64,000 nt of DNA from Mauremys mutica (lineage: Eukaryota; Chordata; Testudines; Geoemydidae), in contig NC_059082.1 in assembly GCF_020497125.1 (NCBI RefSeq), forward strand, positions 30,588,965-30,652,964. Reading direction: 5' to 3'. Made by a program: the position numbers and the translations under genes. Position 1 is the stretch's first letter. Every line of letters begins with the position of its first letter. This document shows, one piece after another, positions 38,914 to 50,413 of this stretch. Under the pieces are notes generated by a model that was not told the origin of the DNA, made no database searches, and was given only the letters and a program-made list of their open reading frames with translations.

Positions 38914-41098
38914 AGCTTGGAGGCAGAGGGACAGGAAGAGGGGAAGGAATGAGATAGGAGAAAGGCAATGACAGTTTCTTTCCCCTTAAATTTTATACAT
39001 ATTCAGTGGAGCCTCCGCAGAGATGATTACACTAATCAGTGAGATGCAGCTGCCTACTGGAGTGCTCATCCTTGAGAATTAGCCAAAACAGGGAGTAGCA
39101 GCAAAGCTGCATAGAATCAATGCAGCAGAACTAAATGACGTAGAAGAGAAATTTCAGAAAGGCCATGTTTTTCTACCAAAGCAGCAGTGGCTACATCTTG
39201 ACAGTTTAATCTGTAATATTTTTAAGAGGATTACGACTGAAATTTGCTTTGGTTAAGAGAACTGCATTAAAACCTTTATATATTTGACATTTTTGCACTT
39301 ACAGCATAAATGTCTTTGCCAAGGCCAGGCCTAAACAAAATTTTGGAGGTTTGTTTTTTTGGTCTCTCTTGTTGAGGGATCACTAGTAAAATACAGTTGG
39401 AAAGCTTTGAAAAACAAACACAATTACCGCTAGCATACTAATGTGAAAAACAACCGCAAATCAATTAAAATAAACGCAACTGTCCACTTTTCTGGTTTCC
39501 CCAACAGTTCACAGACAGGGTCAAGTAATTAACACTAATCTTTCTAAACTGATCTGAGAATTTGTGGGGTATAAGCTACACAGAATAACAGGAGCTATTT
39601 ACTTCATAGTGTCTCCTTGTAACATTTAAATCAAAGGATGCTTTGAGCTATGTTGGGAGTAGAGCCATTACATTTATCCATTTACAGGAAATCAGGCTTC
39701 ATAAAAAGAGTTACTATGCCTTTGAACTGACAAATTCATGAATAAAGGCTTTTAGGAATAATCAGCTAAACACCCATGATTAAAAGAATTTCAGTGTGAC
39801 AGTTGCTTATTTCACAGTAACAGTCTAGAAATCAAGAGACCCATTTTTAGTTGTCTCCTCCTGACTCCCCCAAGAAAAGTATCTTCAAATAACTTGAAAT
39901 TGATCTGATGAAGAGAGGGAATCAACTTCAGATCGGAATCTACCACCTTTGTGCTACAAAAGCACTGGGGCTTTCACATTCAAATAAAAAACAAACAAAC
40001 AAAAATGCCCCCAGTGTTTGGCTTCAAATTTGTGGCTTTTGTATTATCTTCTGTTATTATTGTGTCTCATCCTAACACATAATATTATTGTGTGAAGATC
40101 AAAGGAGAAGGGTAAGAGAGCCCTCTCTAGTAACAATCACATCCACCAGCTACCTCAAAAGTCAGTCATCAGACCCTTGAAATCCTCCATCTGCTCTGTG
40201 AGGTCTCCACGTGAACCATCTTAAGGGGTGAATGACAGAGCCCATTCTCCAGGCAGATGGTATTTTGGCCACTTGAGAACAAAGATCTATCATCATTATA
40301 AACGGATTTTTGTGGTTGTTTCTCTGGGTAGATTCTTCATTGAGCAAATAATATTTGCCATCCTAGGTTAATTATTCACAACTGAACTGCTATTTATAAA
40401 CTACTATTTATTCCACCAGTAGTGAAGCGGTGTTTGTTTCTCTGATCTTTGATCTGTCTAGTTAGAAATACTTCTTCCCATCACTGATAAAGAATATAAG
40501 AGGGGGAGGTGGTTCTAATGAAACACTAAGCCTCTAGAGTAATGGATTGCATTTAGTTGAACTTCATACAATGAAACTTTTCATGGACAGTTTCTTTACA
40601 GGTAGAGGTGTCTTTCAAATTGCACAATAGCCCAGTTACCACCTGGTGCCAAGTCTGTCATGAGTCTGAATGAGATAGTATTCATCCAGGTAGCTGTATG
40701 TAGAGTAGGATGATAACCTCTTCTGCACTCAGATCTACTAAAAGAAACTAACTGGAATTCTGACTCAACTAATGACTAAAGGATAGCTTCTGTGGAAGAA
40801 CAGAGCTTTACTAAATGCAGAACCAAAGAAATGGGGAGCAAAGGTGTCTACCACTAAGCCACATTTATGTTCCCCTGATAGTACAGCTGGTGACATACCA
40901 GGCTTGTCTGGTACCTTGCATAAGCTAGAGCAGTAGGGGATCATTACAGTAGCCAGGAATTACTAGAGCATAGTAACTCTTGCCATACCCTGTTTGATCG
41001 ATCAATTTTCCCAACACTGTGGCCACTATGGGAATTGTTGTAGGAGCTGTTACACTACTGGAGACTTCCACACAGGAAGAATCCCCAAGCGAACAAGA

Positions 41099-41138
41099 CC
41101 AGGTGCTTTGTGCTGATGGAATGTCACAAAGCACCTGG
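41099..41138. repeat. Perfect 14-bp hairpin, 12-nt loop
   Basis: CCAGGTGCTTTGTG (41099-41112) is exactly inverted at 41125-41138. Weaker inverted words further out (cactactgg near 41053, ggagtagtgg near 41137) suggest it is the centre of a decayed MITE. Confidence 0.8.
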
Positions 41139-41396
41139 AGTAGTGGCCAGGATCTGGCCTACAGTAGAAAAGACAACCATTCTATTTTATATTCCATCCA
41201 AGCATGTCTACAAATAAGTGTACAGTGAGTGGGCCTGTTTAAGCATTCAGAAGTCAGAAAATGACAAAAATCAACATTTCACACACAACCTTAACTCTGC
41301 CCTTGTGTTTCTGCATGATATAATGTTAATTATACAACATACTCTTTTTCAATTAATGCAATAAAATATCATATTGTTTCTTCCACAATAGTAGGG

Positions 41397-41513
41397 GCAG
41401 ATCCTGGAAACACTTGCCACTGGACATAATGCTGACTACTGTGATTTGGCTTCAGTGGGACCAATCATAATAGCTAGTGCTATGCCCAATAGCAAGTATT
41501 TGCAGGATTGGTC
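41397..41513. repeat. Hairpin-type interspersed repeat
   Basis: 'gatcctggaaacacttg' near the left is inverted as 'caagtatttgcaggattgg' near the right, with 'ggcttcagtgggacc' between. It is a decayed member of the dispersed hairpin group. Confidence 0.55.
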
Positions 41514-41929
41514 CTTTAATACACATATGTAGCAATTTGTAATAGTGCAAGTATACACTAATGGAAACAATTTTAATTGTCATGATGTTGCCACAAAACT
41601 TTGTAATTATTATTATGAGTTATTATTTGTATTACCCTAATGCCTAAGATCCCCAGTCGTGGACTGGACCTCACTGTGTAAGGTTCTAAACGCAGAACAT
41701 AAAAAAAAAGAGTCCCTCCCTGAAAGAGCTCCCAATCTAAGTTGTCTTAGACTTTTAATGTGATAACTTCTTTTGTCACATTATTTATTTCTAGTGATTT
41801 TGCCAACACCTGTACTCTCCATTCTGTTGTCAGCCAGCAGCAAATGTTTCTGGTAAAAAGGTTGAGGAAAATATGCCCAAATTTTCAAAAGTGGCCTCTA
41901 TCCATGGATGACTTAGCTTCCAGGATTTA

Positions 41930-42560
41930 AGAGTTTAAGAGGACGCGGACTATGGTGGGTAAGGTGTGCAGTGATGTAGAGACCGCTTCTAGACTCTAGG
42001 AATGATAGGCTACTGCTCCTAAAGCGGTCTCTGGGGGGAGGACGGTTACAGGTGGGTGTGCAGGAAGGGGTGAGGGGTGTAGGCTTTGGGACGGAGTTTG
42101 GGTGCAGCCTCTGGGCTGGGGGTGGGGGCGTAGGAAGGGGGTGAGGGGTGTGTGGGAAGGGGGAGGAGGCATAGGGGCTTGCGGGCTGTGGCTGGGGCTG
42201 AGGGTTTGGGGCATTGTGGAGGCTCAGGGCAACGGTAGAAGGGCAGGGTGATGGCAACCTGCCTTGCCATTTGTGGATGGCAGGTGCTAGGACCCTGGGG
42301 CAGCAGACAGCATTTGTGCCGGTAGCCGCTCTACTGTCAGGTAGGGACACAGCGCGGGGGGGGGGGGGGGAAGGAGACGACATGCCGGGGGAGGGGTGGC
42401 AGGTGGGCGCTGGGACCTGCTCCAGGCAGGGAACTGACGGGGCGGGGGGAGACTCGCGTGGGCCAGGGGCCGATCCAGGCTGGGCCGGGGGAGAGACCCA
42501 CACCTCCAAGTATACCTGGAGCAGGGCACCTGCCGCCTATGAACAGAACATTAAAAACAC
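41930..42560. repeat. G-rich repeat-derived segment
   Basis: The plus strand is strongly G-rich, with degenerate units such as 'ggggtgaggggtgt' and a 13-15 base G-run near 42357. Long proline-rich frames on the minus strand (42509-41913 and others) arise from the C-rich complement and show no domain. It adjoins the truncated left side of the Harbinger element. Confidence 0.6.
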
Positions 42561-42812
42561 CTCACAGACTGACCAGGGTGCCTAATGACTGCACTCAGTG
42601 AGTAACCTGCTGTTGATCCTGCCCCCATGTCTGTACCCTGTTCATGGTGACTGTCCTATGCAATTACCAAACCCCTCTCCCCCCTTCACAGAAAGTCTTC
42701 AGCAAACAAACATGACAGAAACAGTAATTAACAGCAAACTACTTTTAATACTCGACAACACAGTAAAGGTGAGAACTTTTCAAAATCTAGGGACTGAGAA
42801 CTTTTGGGTAAT

Positions 42813-43249
42813 TTAGCAGTCCGCTGTGGTGCAGTGACAGTTTTCACAGCCCTTGGTACCCCTCCTTCTTGTTATTCTGGGTGAGGTGGGTATTGGAGTG
42901 TGTGGCGGGGGAGGGCGGTTGCAGACACAGTGCAGGGGGGCTCTGTCCTCCTGCCTGTGGTCCTGCAGAACATCGACAAGGTGCCTGAGCATGTCCGTTT
43001 GCTCCCTCAGTAGTCCAAGCAGCGTTTGAGTCACCTGCTGGTCCTCCTGACGCCATCTGTCCTCCCGTTCGCTGTGTGAGCGCTGCTGCTGTGTGAGGTT
43101 CTCCCTCCACTGGCTCTGCTGGTCCGCCTCTGCTCTGGAGCAGCCCATAAGTTCAGCAAACATCTCGTCCCGTGTCCTTTTCTTACGACGCCTAATCTGC
43201 GCCAGCCTCTGTGAGGGGCATGGTGTAGCAGGTCGGGATACTGTTGCAG
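42813..43249 (-). CDS. Harbinger Myb/SANT-like protein, exon 2
   Basis: This exon follows a pyrimidine-rich CTCACACAG acceptor. With the G of exon 1 it reads 'ATVSRPATPCPSQRLAQIRR' and a basic RRKKR cluster (likely nuclear localisation). Then comes 'MFAELMGCSRAE', a Glu/Gln/Arg-rich stretch of about 60 residues predicted as a coiled coil ('QQQRSHSEREDRWRQEDQQ'), a Leu-rich segment ('TLLGLLREQTDMLRHLVDVL'), and a Pro/Arg tail ending at TAA 42815-42813. The C-terminal helix probably dimerises. Such proteins accompany PIF/Harbinger transposases and help recruit them to the element ends. There are no internal stops. Confidence 0.85.
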
Positions 43250-43724
43250 CTGTGTGAGGGGGAAAAGGGAGTGAATTGCTTACAAAGATGCATTTTCTTA
43301 AAAATGAAACATAGTCTACTCATTGCCTGTGAACCAGACCATGGACGGCACCTATCTCCTGAGCACTCACTCAGGGAAAGTTCGATTTCTCTGCATTCGC
43401 TTTCATTGCCTGGGGTATTGCACTGCAGACCAGACAAGCGGGGCAGGAAAGCTGAATCCGTGGAGCAGCCAGGCATGGTAAGCCAAAGGCTTTTGGCTGC
43501 TTAAAAGTCAATGTCCAGTTCTGTCCTCTTGCTGCAGGCAATCCTGAAAGCGTAAACTCTGCCCCTGTTCCACCCCCTCGTGGTTTTCCCTTGGAAAAGA
43601 TCCCTGTATGCTGCCACTCTGTAGCCTCCAGCATGTGGCTCTAAAGTGACGCTTCTTGTTGTTCTAAGGAACAGTGAAGCACTACCAATAGTAATAGTAC
43701 ACAAATCACTCTACTTACATGCAG

Positions 43725-44020
43725 GAGTCTGCGCGCGAGATCACCCTGAGGAGGGTGTCACGGAGAGAGAGAGAGCGCATGCTGAATGAAAGCCAGCACA
43801 AGCCAGGGCCCTATGCTGCGATGCTTGTCAAAGCACTGGTCCCGGAGTACCAGCTGAGAGCGTGGCGCGGAAAAGTGTGCTACCTCGGAGCACCCAATAA
43901 GCCAGCTCTCCCCAGGAACCTCTCTATAGGCTTTTCGACTACCTCCAGGAGAGCTTCGTGGAGATCTCCCCGGAAGATGCCTGTTCCATTCCCCTGCATA
44001 TAGACCTTCTGTTCGCCTAG
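43725..44020 (+). pseudogene. Unrecognised nested frame in the intron of the Myb-like gene (copy 1)
   Basis: On the strand opposite to the Myb-like gene, after an acceptor-like 'ttacatgcag', a frame reads 'ESAREITLRRVSRRERERML', then 'NESQHKPGPYAAMLVKALVP' and 'EYQLRAWRGKVCYLGAPNKP'. A shift of frame near 43910-43930 leads to 'YRLFDYLQESFVEISPEDA', 'CSIPLHIDLLFA' and TAG at 44018-44020. ATG at 43719 is in frame. A similar frame lies at the same place in the other Harbinger copy (59067-59384), sharing 'PGPYAA', the 'EITLRRV/DISLLRV' start and the 'ESFVEIS/ETFAEIT' end. An upstream exon ending at ATG|GTAAGC (about 43478) is possible. I do not recognise a family. The shared position argues against a chance frame. 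Confidence 0.55.
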
Positions 44021-44073
44021 TCTATTTTCCTGTTCTTTTAAGAAATAAATGTTAACATGTTTAAAGCACTTAC

Positions 44074-44650
44074 CGACTGATCCTTCTCCTGATTCAGGGT
44101 CCATGGTAACGGCTGCGGAGGGTTGGTAGGGGATCTCAGTGAGGGTGATGAAGAGATCCTGGCTGTCGGGGAAATCAGCGTTGGAAGCGCTGTCGACTGC
44201 CTCCCCCTCCTCATCTCCTTCCTCATCTTCCCCATCTGCGAACGTCGACGAGGAACTGGCCGTCGACACTATCCCTTCGTCAGAGTCCACGCACACTGGT
44301 GGGGCAGTGGTGGCAGACCCACCGAGAATGGCATGCAGTGCCTCATAGAAGCGGCATGTCTGGGGCTGGGCTCCGGAGCGTCCGTTTGCCGCTTTGATTT
44401 TATGGTAGCCTTGTCTCAGCTCCTTGACTTTCATGCGGCACTGCATTGCATCCCGGCTGTATCCTCTGTCTGTCATGGCTTTGGAGACCTTCTCGTAGGT
44501 CTTCGCATTCCGTTTGTTGGAGCGCAGCTCCGAAAGCAAAGACTCATCGCCCCACACACCGATCAGATCCAAGACTTCCCGGTCAGTCCATGCTGGGGAC
44601 CTCTTTCTATTCTGGGATTGCCTGGACTCCTCTGCTGGAGAGCTCTGCAT
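44074..44650 (-). CDS. Harbinger Myb/SANT-like protein, exon 1 with DNA-binding domain
   Basis: Starting at ATG 44650, the frame reads a short Ser/Gln leader and then a Myb/SANT-like (MADF-related) domain from 'KRSPAWTDREVLDLIGVWG' to 'CRFYEALHAILGG' (about residues 15-100). The three helices show conserved Trp/Trp/Tyr-Phe positions and the typical 'RDAMQCRMKVKELRQGYHKI'. An acidic 'DGEDEEGDEEGE' patch follows. The exon ends with GTC G|GTAAGT at 44074, in phase with exon 2, for a total of 337 codons. A second in-frame Met 27 codons upstream is possible (44731). No frameshift or stop interrupts it, unlike most copies of such genes. Turtle annotations commonly mislabel these as host zinc-finger/SCAN genes. 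Confidence 0.85.
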
Positions 44651-45123
44651 CGTTGCCGGTGCTGCTGAGCTCGCCACGATGTCCAACCAGGACATGAGAT
44701 TCAAAGTGCCCAGACAGGAAAAGGAATTCAAATTTTCCCGGGTCGTTTCCTGTGTGGCTGGTCAGAGCATCCAAGCTCGGACTGCTGTCCAGAGCGTCAA
44801 CAGAGTGGTGCAGTGTGGGATAGCTCCCGGAGCTACTAAGTTCGATTTGCATCCACACCTAGCCTAATTCGACATAGCCATGTCGAATTTAGCGCTACTC
44901 CCCTTGTCGGGGAGGAGTACAGAATTCGAACTAAAGAGCCCTCTATGTCGAATTAAATGGCTTCCTGGTGTGGACGGGTGCGCGGTTAATTCGAATTAAC
45001 GCTGCTAAATTCAAATTAAAGTCCTAGTGTAGACCAGGCCTAAGGGAACTGTCTGTAACTCCATGGCGAGACTGTTAAAGTGATCCAGGAGTTCACATAT
45101 GTTACTGGCTTGGTGAAATCTAA

Positions 45124-45395
45124 GGCTTTGGCTACACTTGCACTTCAAAGCGCTGCCGCGGCAGCGCTTTGAAGCGCTAAGTGTAGTCAAAGCGCCAGCG
45201 CTGGGAGAGAGCTCTCCCAGCGCTGTCCGTACTCCACCTCCCTGTGGGGAATAACGTACAGTGCTGGGAGCCGCGCTCCCAGCGCTGGGGCTTTGACCAC
45301 ACTGGCGCTTTGCAGTGCCGCAATTTGCAGCGCTGGAGAGGGTGTGTTTTCACACCCTGCTGCAGCGCTGCAAATTTGCAAGTGTAGCCAAGGCC
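45124..45395. mobile_element. Harbinger MITE (272 bp) with TAA duplication
   Basis: The ends GGCTTTGGCTACACTTGCA and, inverted, GGCCTTGGCTACACTTGCA are flanked by TAA at 45121-45123 and 45396-45398. Five CAGCGCTG octamers occur in it. A perfect 32-bp palindrome lies at 45143-45174. It sits only 84 bp from the end of the larger Harbinger element. Confidence 0.9.
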
Positions 45396-47722
45396 TAAAT
45401 ATAAAACAAATCACCAGTTTGGGGGTGTCTGTCCTGTTTTTGACAGCCTGCCCTGAGGTAGTCATTCATGGTCATGAGCCACTATAGACAGCATAACAAT
45501 CAACTTTGAGGAAAACTGCATCTTTCACAATTAAATGGCACCGAACATGTATTGTCAGGGATCAGATGAAGTGAGGTTTGAAATGAATGCTGTAGTACTA
45601 ATGTCAGGAGGATATCTCTTTGTACATGTCACTTAGAATGGTGAAGAGTTGTTGTTGGTGGCTAACTGGTTAAACTTTCAATGTCTAGAAATAATTACCA
45701 TCTGTAGAAGAGCAACTTGATATTTTCATAAGAGCTATTTCATATGAAAGTTTTAGAGTTCAGTTTAAAATATTGCCTCTATCTACTGGCTGTTTGGGGA
45801 AAACTAGAATTGTTTAATGTTTTACCAAATTTTTCCTATTCATGATAGCGTATTGTAACTCTCCCAACCATTCCCTCCAAAAATTCAATTAGAAATTCTC
45901 AAGGTACATACGTGTCCAAGTGGTTATAACTGCCCGTACATATGGATTTTGGTGATTGTGTGTGCATTTGTAGTGATTACACAAGCCAATGAACAGTTAT
46001 CTGCAAAAATGTTCCTTGCACACACAGATGCTGTGACTACATGCAGAAGCATGGTAATTGTCATTGCACATGCACACAGCTTGCACATGTATGAAAATGT
46101 AAACACAATGTTAAAAGGCAACATAAATAATTTCACGTAAACTAGCAAAATGAAAGCTGCCACTTTTTTTTCCCCAGAAAAGGGATATATAAGTTGATTG
46201 ATGACATGTATTTTTGCCACGTGGACATCTGCAACATCTGCGTACATACGTGAGCTGTGTCACAGATCATAAACCAATCTCCATTCTGGTTTAACAATCA
46301 GAACATTGCTGTTGACATCCTATACATTTTCCTCACACTACATGGTACCCTCCAAAAACGTAACTCAAACAGTCAATGAGAGGTGCTGGCTATTACGGAT
46401 GGCATTGGATTGGGAAGGTGGGCCACACCAAAGTGCAGGCTGGACCATTTCAGCCCTTCCTGGCTAGGGGACTGCTGAAGCCCATGGGATTGGCCAGTGG
46501 ACTACCATCCATAAAAAGCAGAACAGAGAGAAAGCACCACCCCTGCTCCAACCCTCAGCATCATGCAAATCCCACCCTCTCTTCCATCTCATTTGCGTTC
46601 CTGATTGCGTGCAGTATCAGTCTCAATCAGCAGAAATGTCTGCATTTGCTGAGTAAGCGTGAGTTTTGTGATTCATTTAATTGATGGTTTGTTTCACAGG
46701 ATCACACTTTTTGTTGAGTTGTCCTTGCAGCTGGGGTTAGATTCCCCTCAATGGGGATAATATTATTGGGGTCTGTGGGGAGAGGCTTTCCTGAACTTGC
46801 AGAGATCAGGATGCATTAATGGTCTTTCCTCTGAATTAAGATTTACCTTTCCATCAGTACCGAGGGGGAATGGACTTGTGAGGAGGCCTGAGCACTTGTG
46901 AGCCTGGGTGGATTCACTGGGCACCACCTTGCATGAAGTTACAAGCTTTGGAATAACATGGGCCCAGTAGGGCCTCAGGTTTAGGCTAGATGGTTGAGCC
47001 TGCAACGTGTTAGGATGCTCTAGTTAAAGAAACCTAAGAATTTTACTATTGAAAGGGTTTACCATCTTCCTACTTCTAACTCTAATGGGAAACACATATG
47101 CAGCAGGAGGATAACAAAGCCTTCGTACAATTATGGGTGGATTCTCTATTGAGATCTGGCCTCTTTACATCTCTGAAGTGCTACAGTGAGGCTGGAAAAT
47201 GGCTACAAAAAGTCAGCAGAGAATTACCCTGGCACAGGAGAAATCCCAGCTGGCACAGATGTGCCACATCTAGGTCTGCACTAGTTATCCCATCACCCCA
47301 AGAATAGAGTTTGTGCTGTGGAAAAGATGTGGTGGAATTCGGCCTATCCTCCACTAGCATATGGTCCATTAAGGACCCTACACCAGAGACTTGCATTAGA
47401 TCAGCTGAGCCGATACCCTAAGCATCGTTGAGGCTGGTGCAGATCGGCATTCAGGGTCAGGGAGCCATGACCAGCTCCTCAACTCCTGATGTAGGATTAA
47501 ATCTGTCCCCATGATTCTTCTCATTCTTCGCCCAATATTTCAACAGACTGAAACCTGGTATACAAACCTATGATAAAATATCTTTATACAGCTGCTATCA
47601 CTTTTTTTTTTTTTTTGCAGAAGAACAGATGTCAGCAAGCGGATCAGAAATAAAAGGTTTAACTGATTTTTTTTAAAGGAAAAATATGTTTAATACACAA
47701 CTCAAAAGATACTTTTCATTAG

Positions 47723-48018
47723 GAGTATGTCTACACCTCAGTCGGGAGGTGTGACTGTAGCACACAGCAAGACCAAAGCTATCGCCGGTAACAATAGCAG
47801 TGTAGCCATGGGTAGCATGGTCCAGCTTCTAGCCATTTAGCCAAGGTCCTGGGCAGGGCTGTACTCAGGAGACTAGCCTGTGCCACCACCCATTCTGCCC
47901 TGACTACACTGCTCTTGGTACCTGAGGTAGCTTTCATCTAGCTTGGTCAAAACTAACTTGGCTATGAGCTCCTCCATGAGCTGCAATCAGACCTCCTCAT
48001 CGCAGTGTAGACATACCC
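47723..48018. mobile_element. MITE (about 296 bp)
   Basis: GAGTATGTCTACAC at the left pairs with inverted GTGTAGACATACCC at the right. The interior is GC-richer than the flanks, with the words 'cagtgtagcc' and 'gactacactg' inverted. The flanking trinucleotides TAG and TAT are not a clean duplication. Confidence 0.7.
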
Positions 48019-48369
48019 TATGTAAGCTTTCAGTCACAACTGCATGACCCACTTTTCATCTTCAGGATACTTTACTAACCCTAATTAATGAATGCCTTCA
48101 GGATCCCTAGTGTAAAACAGGTAAGTAGTAATATCTCATTTCCATATATGTAAGCTGACACAAAGGGGTTAAGAGCACAATGTCAGAGAGAGAGAGAGAG
48201 AATCAGTATTAGAGCAACGATTAGAACTCAGAAGCTCTTGGCTCCAGTCTTGTTCTTAGATGATTAAAATGAGCCTACCCAGTAAAATCCAATGGGTGCA
48301 GTTTCCTTTTAGATAGATAAAAACAGCAATTAGCACTTCACATTCCACTTCACCACAAAATATTGACTA

Positions 48370-48624
<255 letters not shown>

Positions 48625-49312
48625 TTATGTAATTTATACCAGTCACTACTCAACATTATCAGAGCTACATGTGGGTTTCAGCAGGCAGTGTTAAGTGAGG
48701 GGAAAACCTAATTCTTTGGTGTTGAAAATAGTCTAAAGAACAGTTCAAGTCTCATGGTAAAATTTTAAAGGAATTATGAATTTAGAAATAATTATGAAAC
48801 AATTCTGTTCCTATCCCAAATTCTCTCCTAATTGCAATTGTTTATTAGTGAAGATGTAACTGTATAACAACAGGATCTTCATGTCTGATACACATGAGCA
48901 GAACTGAATTTTCCATGGAATATTTTTAGTTACAAGGAAAAGTTTCTCATTATTGGCACCAAAGATGCAGTATCACTTCTTTTTTTTTTGGCAATGTAGT
49001 CTGATTATTTCCTTGGCTACTAGATTTCTTTGCCAAACAGATTTTCTTTGATGACTGTTGCATATATAGTATTCATTTACAATTTGTTATGAGTATTGAC
49101 TCTGCAAGGGGAAAGTTCAAATGTTTGTGTTCCTTTCCTTTGTGTTCTTTGATACTTCATTCAACTATTGTATATCGGGGAAGGATTTTTTCTAAGCCCT
49201 GTTCATGCATTGATTTGGCCAACTTGTTATCATCATGTATTACATTTTCTAGTTGTTTTTGTTAAAGTGGCAGAGGTTTTAGAGAATGGGTGCCTGAACA
49301 TTTAAATGTACC

Positions 49313-50413
49313 TGTGACTCTCTGTACCTTGGGGAACACCCTACACCCCCATGTTCATCTTTGTAAAATGATTGTGTGGTATCCAATGTAAAGTTTGTCA
49401 TGTTGGGTGTCTTCGGAAGGCTCATGATGCACTGAGCCTGGTTGTTATAGTGATGTTATAGTAATTGTTACAGTAATGTTATAGTAATGTTATAGGTTAT
49501 AATTTCATGTATACAGTGATGGGGCTGAAAATGTATCCTCATGGCTTAAAGCAAGCCCAGGCAAAAACTCTCCAAGAACGAAGAGGCAGTTCACACCTCA
49601 TCGGGGCAGGTATGGGACAAACCCAGCCCAGCCTCACAGGAACAAAGGATGCTGGCCTAGGCAGCAACAAAAGAATCTGTTAGATTCTCGAGGGAGTCAC
49701 CCCCCTTCCTTTGGTCAGTTTGGAACTGCAATGAGGTAATGGTCACCTGACCCTGAAGGGGAGGGGGCAAAGCCAAGAGGGAAAAAAGTACATGATAAAA
49801 GGGAGAGACATTTGCCATGCTCTCTCTCACTCTTTTCCACCTACATCTACAGACACCACACCAAGCGACTGAAGTGCTGATCAAAGGGGAGTCTCTGGCT
49901 GAAGAAGCAACTAAGTTTGTAAAGGCATTGAAAGTGTTAAGATCAGCTCAGAATGTGTTTTGCTTTTATTTCCTTGACCAAATCTGACTTGTTATGTTTT
50001 GACTTACAATCACTTAAAAATCTCTCTTTATAGTTAATAAATCTGTTTGTTTATTCTACCCGAAGCAGCGCATTTGTTTCAAGTATGTCAGTGACTCCCC
50101 TTGGGATAACAAGCCTGGTACATATCAATTTCTTTGTTAAATTGACAAACTTATATAAGATGGCAGCGTCAAGCAGGCATAACTGGACACTGCAAGACAG
50201 AGGTTCCAAGGGTTGTGTCTGGGACCTGGAGATATTGGCTAGTGTCATTCAGTTACACAAGTCAAGGAGCAGCTTACATGCCAGAGGCTGTGCATGAACA
50301 ACCCAGGAGTGGGGCTTCTCACAGCAGAGCAGGGTAAGGCTGGCTCCCAGAGTCAAGGATTGCAGTGACTTAGCAGATCACCGGTCCAGATAACACCAGA
50401 GGGGAACGTCACA
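49313..50413 (+). mobile_element. Solo LTR of an endogenous retrovirus (1101 bp)
   Basis: It begins TGTGAC and ends GTCACA, a perfect 6-bp inverted terminus, and is flanked by the 5-bp duplication GTACC (49308-49312 and 50414-50418). A TATA-like 'gataaaagg' lies near 49795 and an AATAAA at 50036-50041, giving U3, R and U5 in plus orientation. The U3 part holds tandem 'gttatagtaat' units (about 49444-49497). No internal retroviral sequence remains beside it, so it most likely formed by recombination between the two LTRs of a provirus. Confidence 0.88.
50036..50041 (+). terminator. LTR poly(A) signal AATAAA
   Basis: Hexamer in the expected R-region place of the solo LTR, followed by a T-rich stretch. 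Confidence 0.6.

Larger units (their letters stand above)
42570..45040. mobile_element. Harbinger-type element carrying a Myb/SANT-like gene, left end missing
   Basis: The right end at 45040 carries the terminal motif GGCCTGGTCTACACTA (inverted) followed by TAA, and the adjacent 100 bp are rich in 'aattcgaattaa' words. The minus strand carries a two-exon Myb/SANT-like gene and the plus strand a nested frame in its intron. No DDE transposase and no left TIR were found; the left edge at about 42570 is a guess where the G-rich repeat stops. The order of parts equals the right half of the element at 56297-60281. Confidence 0.75.

Noticed and set aside
41913..42509. 198-codon proline-rich frame on the minus strand and 123-codon glycine-rich frame on the plus strand
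   Set aside because: Product of C/G-rich low-complexity DNA; no domain, no splice context, several frames open together.
43320..43650. Further exon-like pieces on the plus strand in the Myb-gene intron (ATG|GTAAGC near 43478; 'ctgcag' acceptor near 43544 with an open stretch after it)
   Set aside because: Plausible as upstream exons of the nested frame, but only single-copy evidence and no clear counterpart in the second element, so not annotated.
46376..46700. Promoter- or LTR-like segment with 'cataaaaagc' and the octamer ATGCAAAT
   Set aside because: No terminal TG/CA pair, no target duplication and no transcript evidence; motifs occur by chance in AT-rich DNA.
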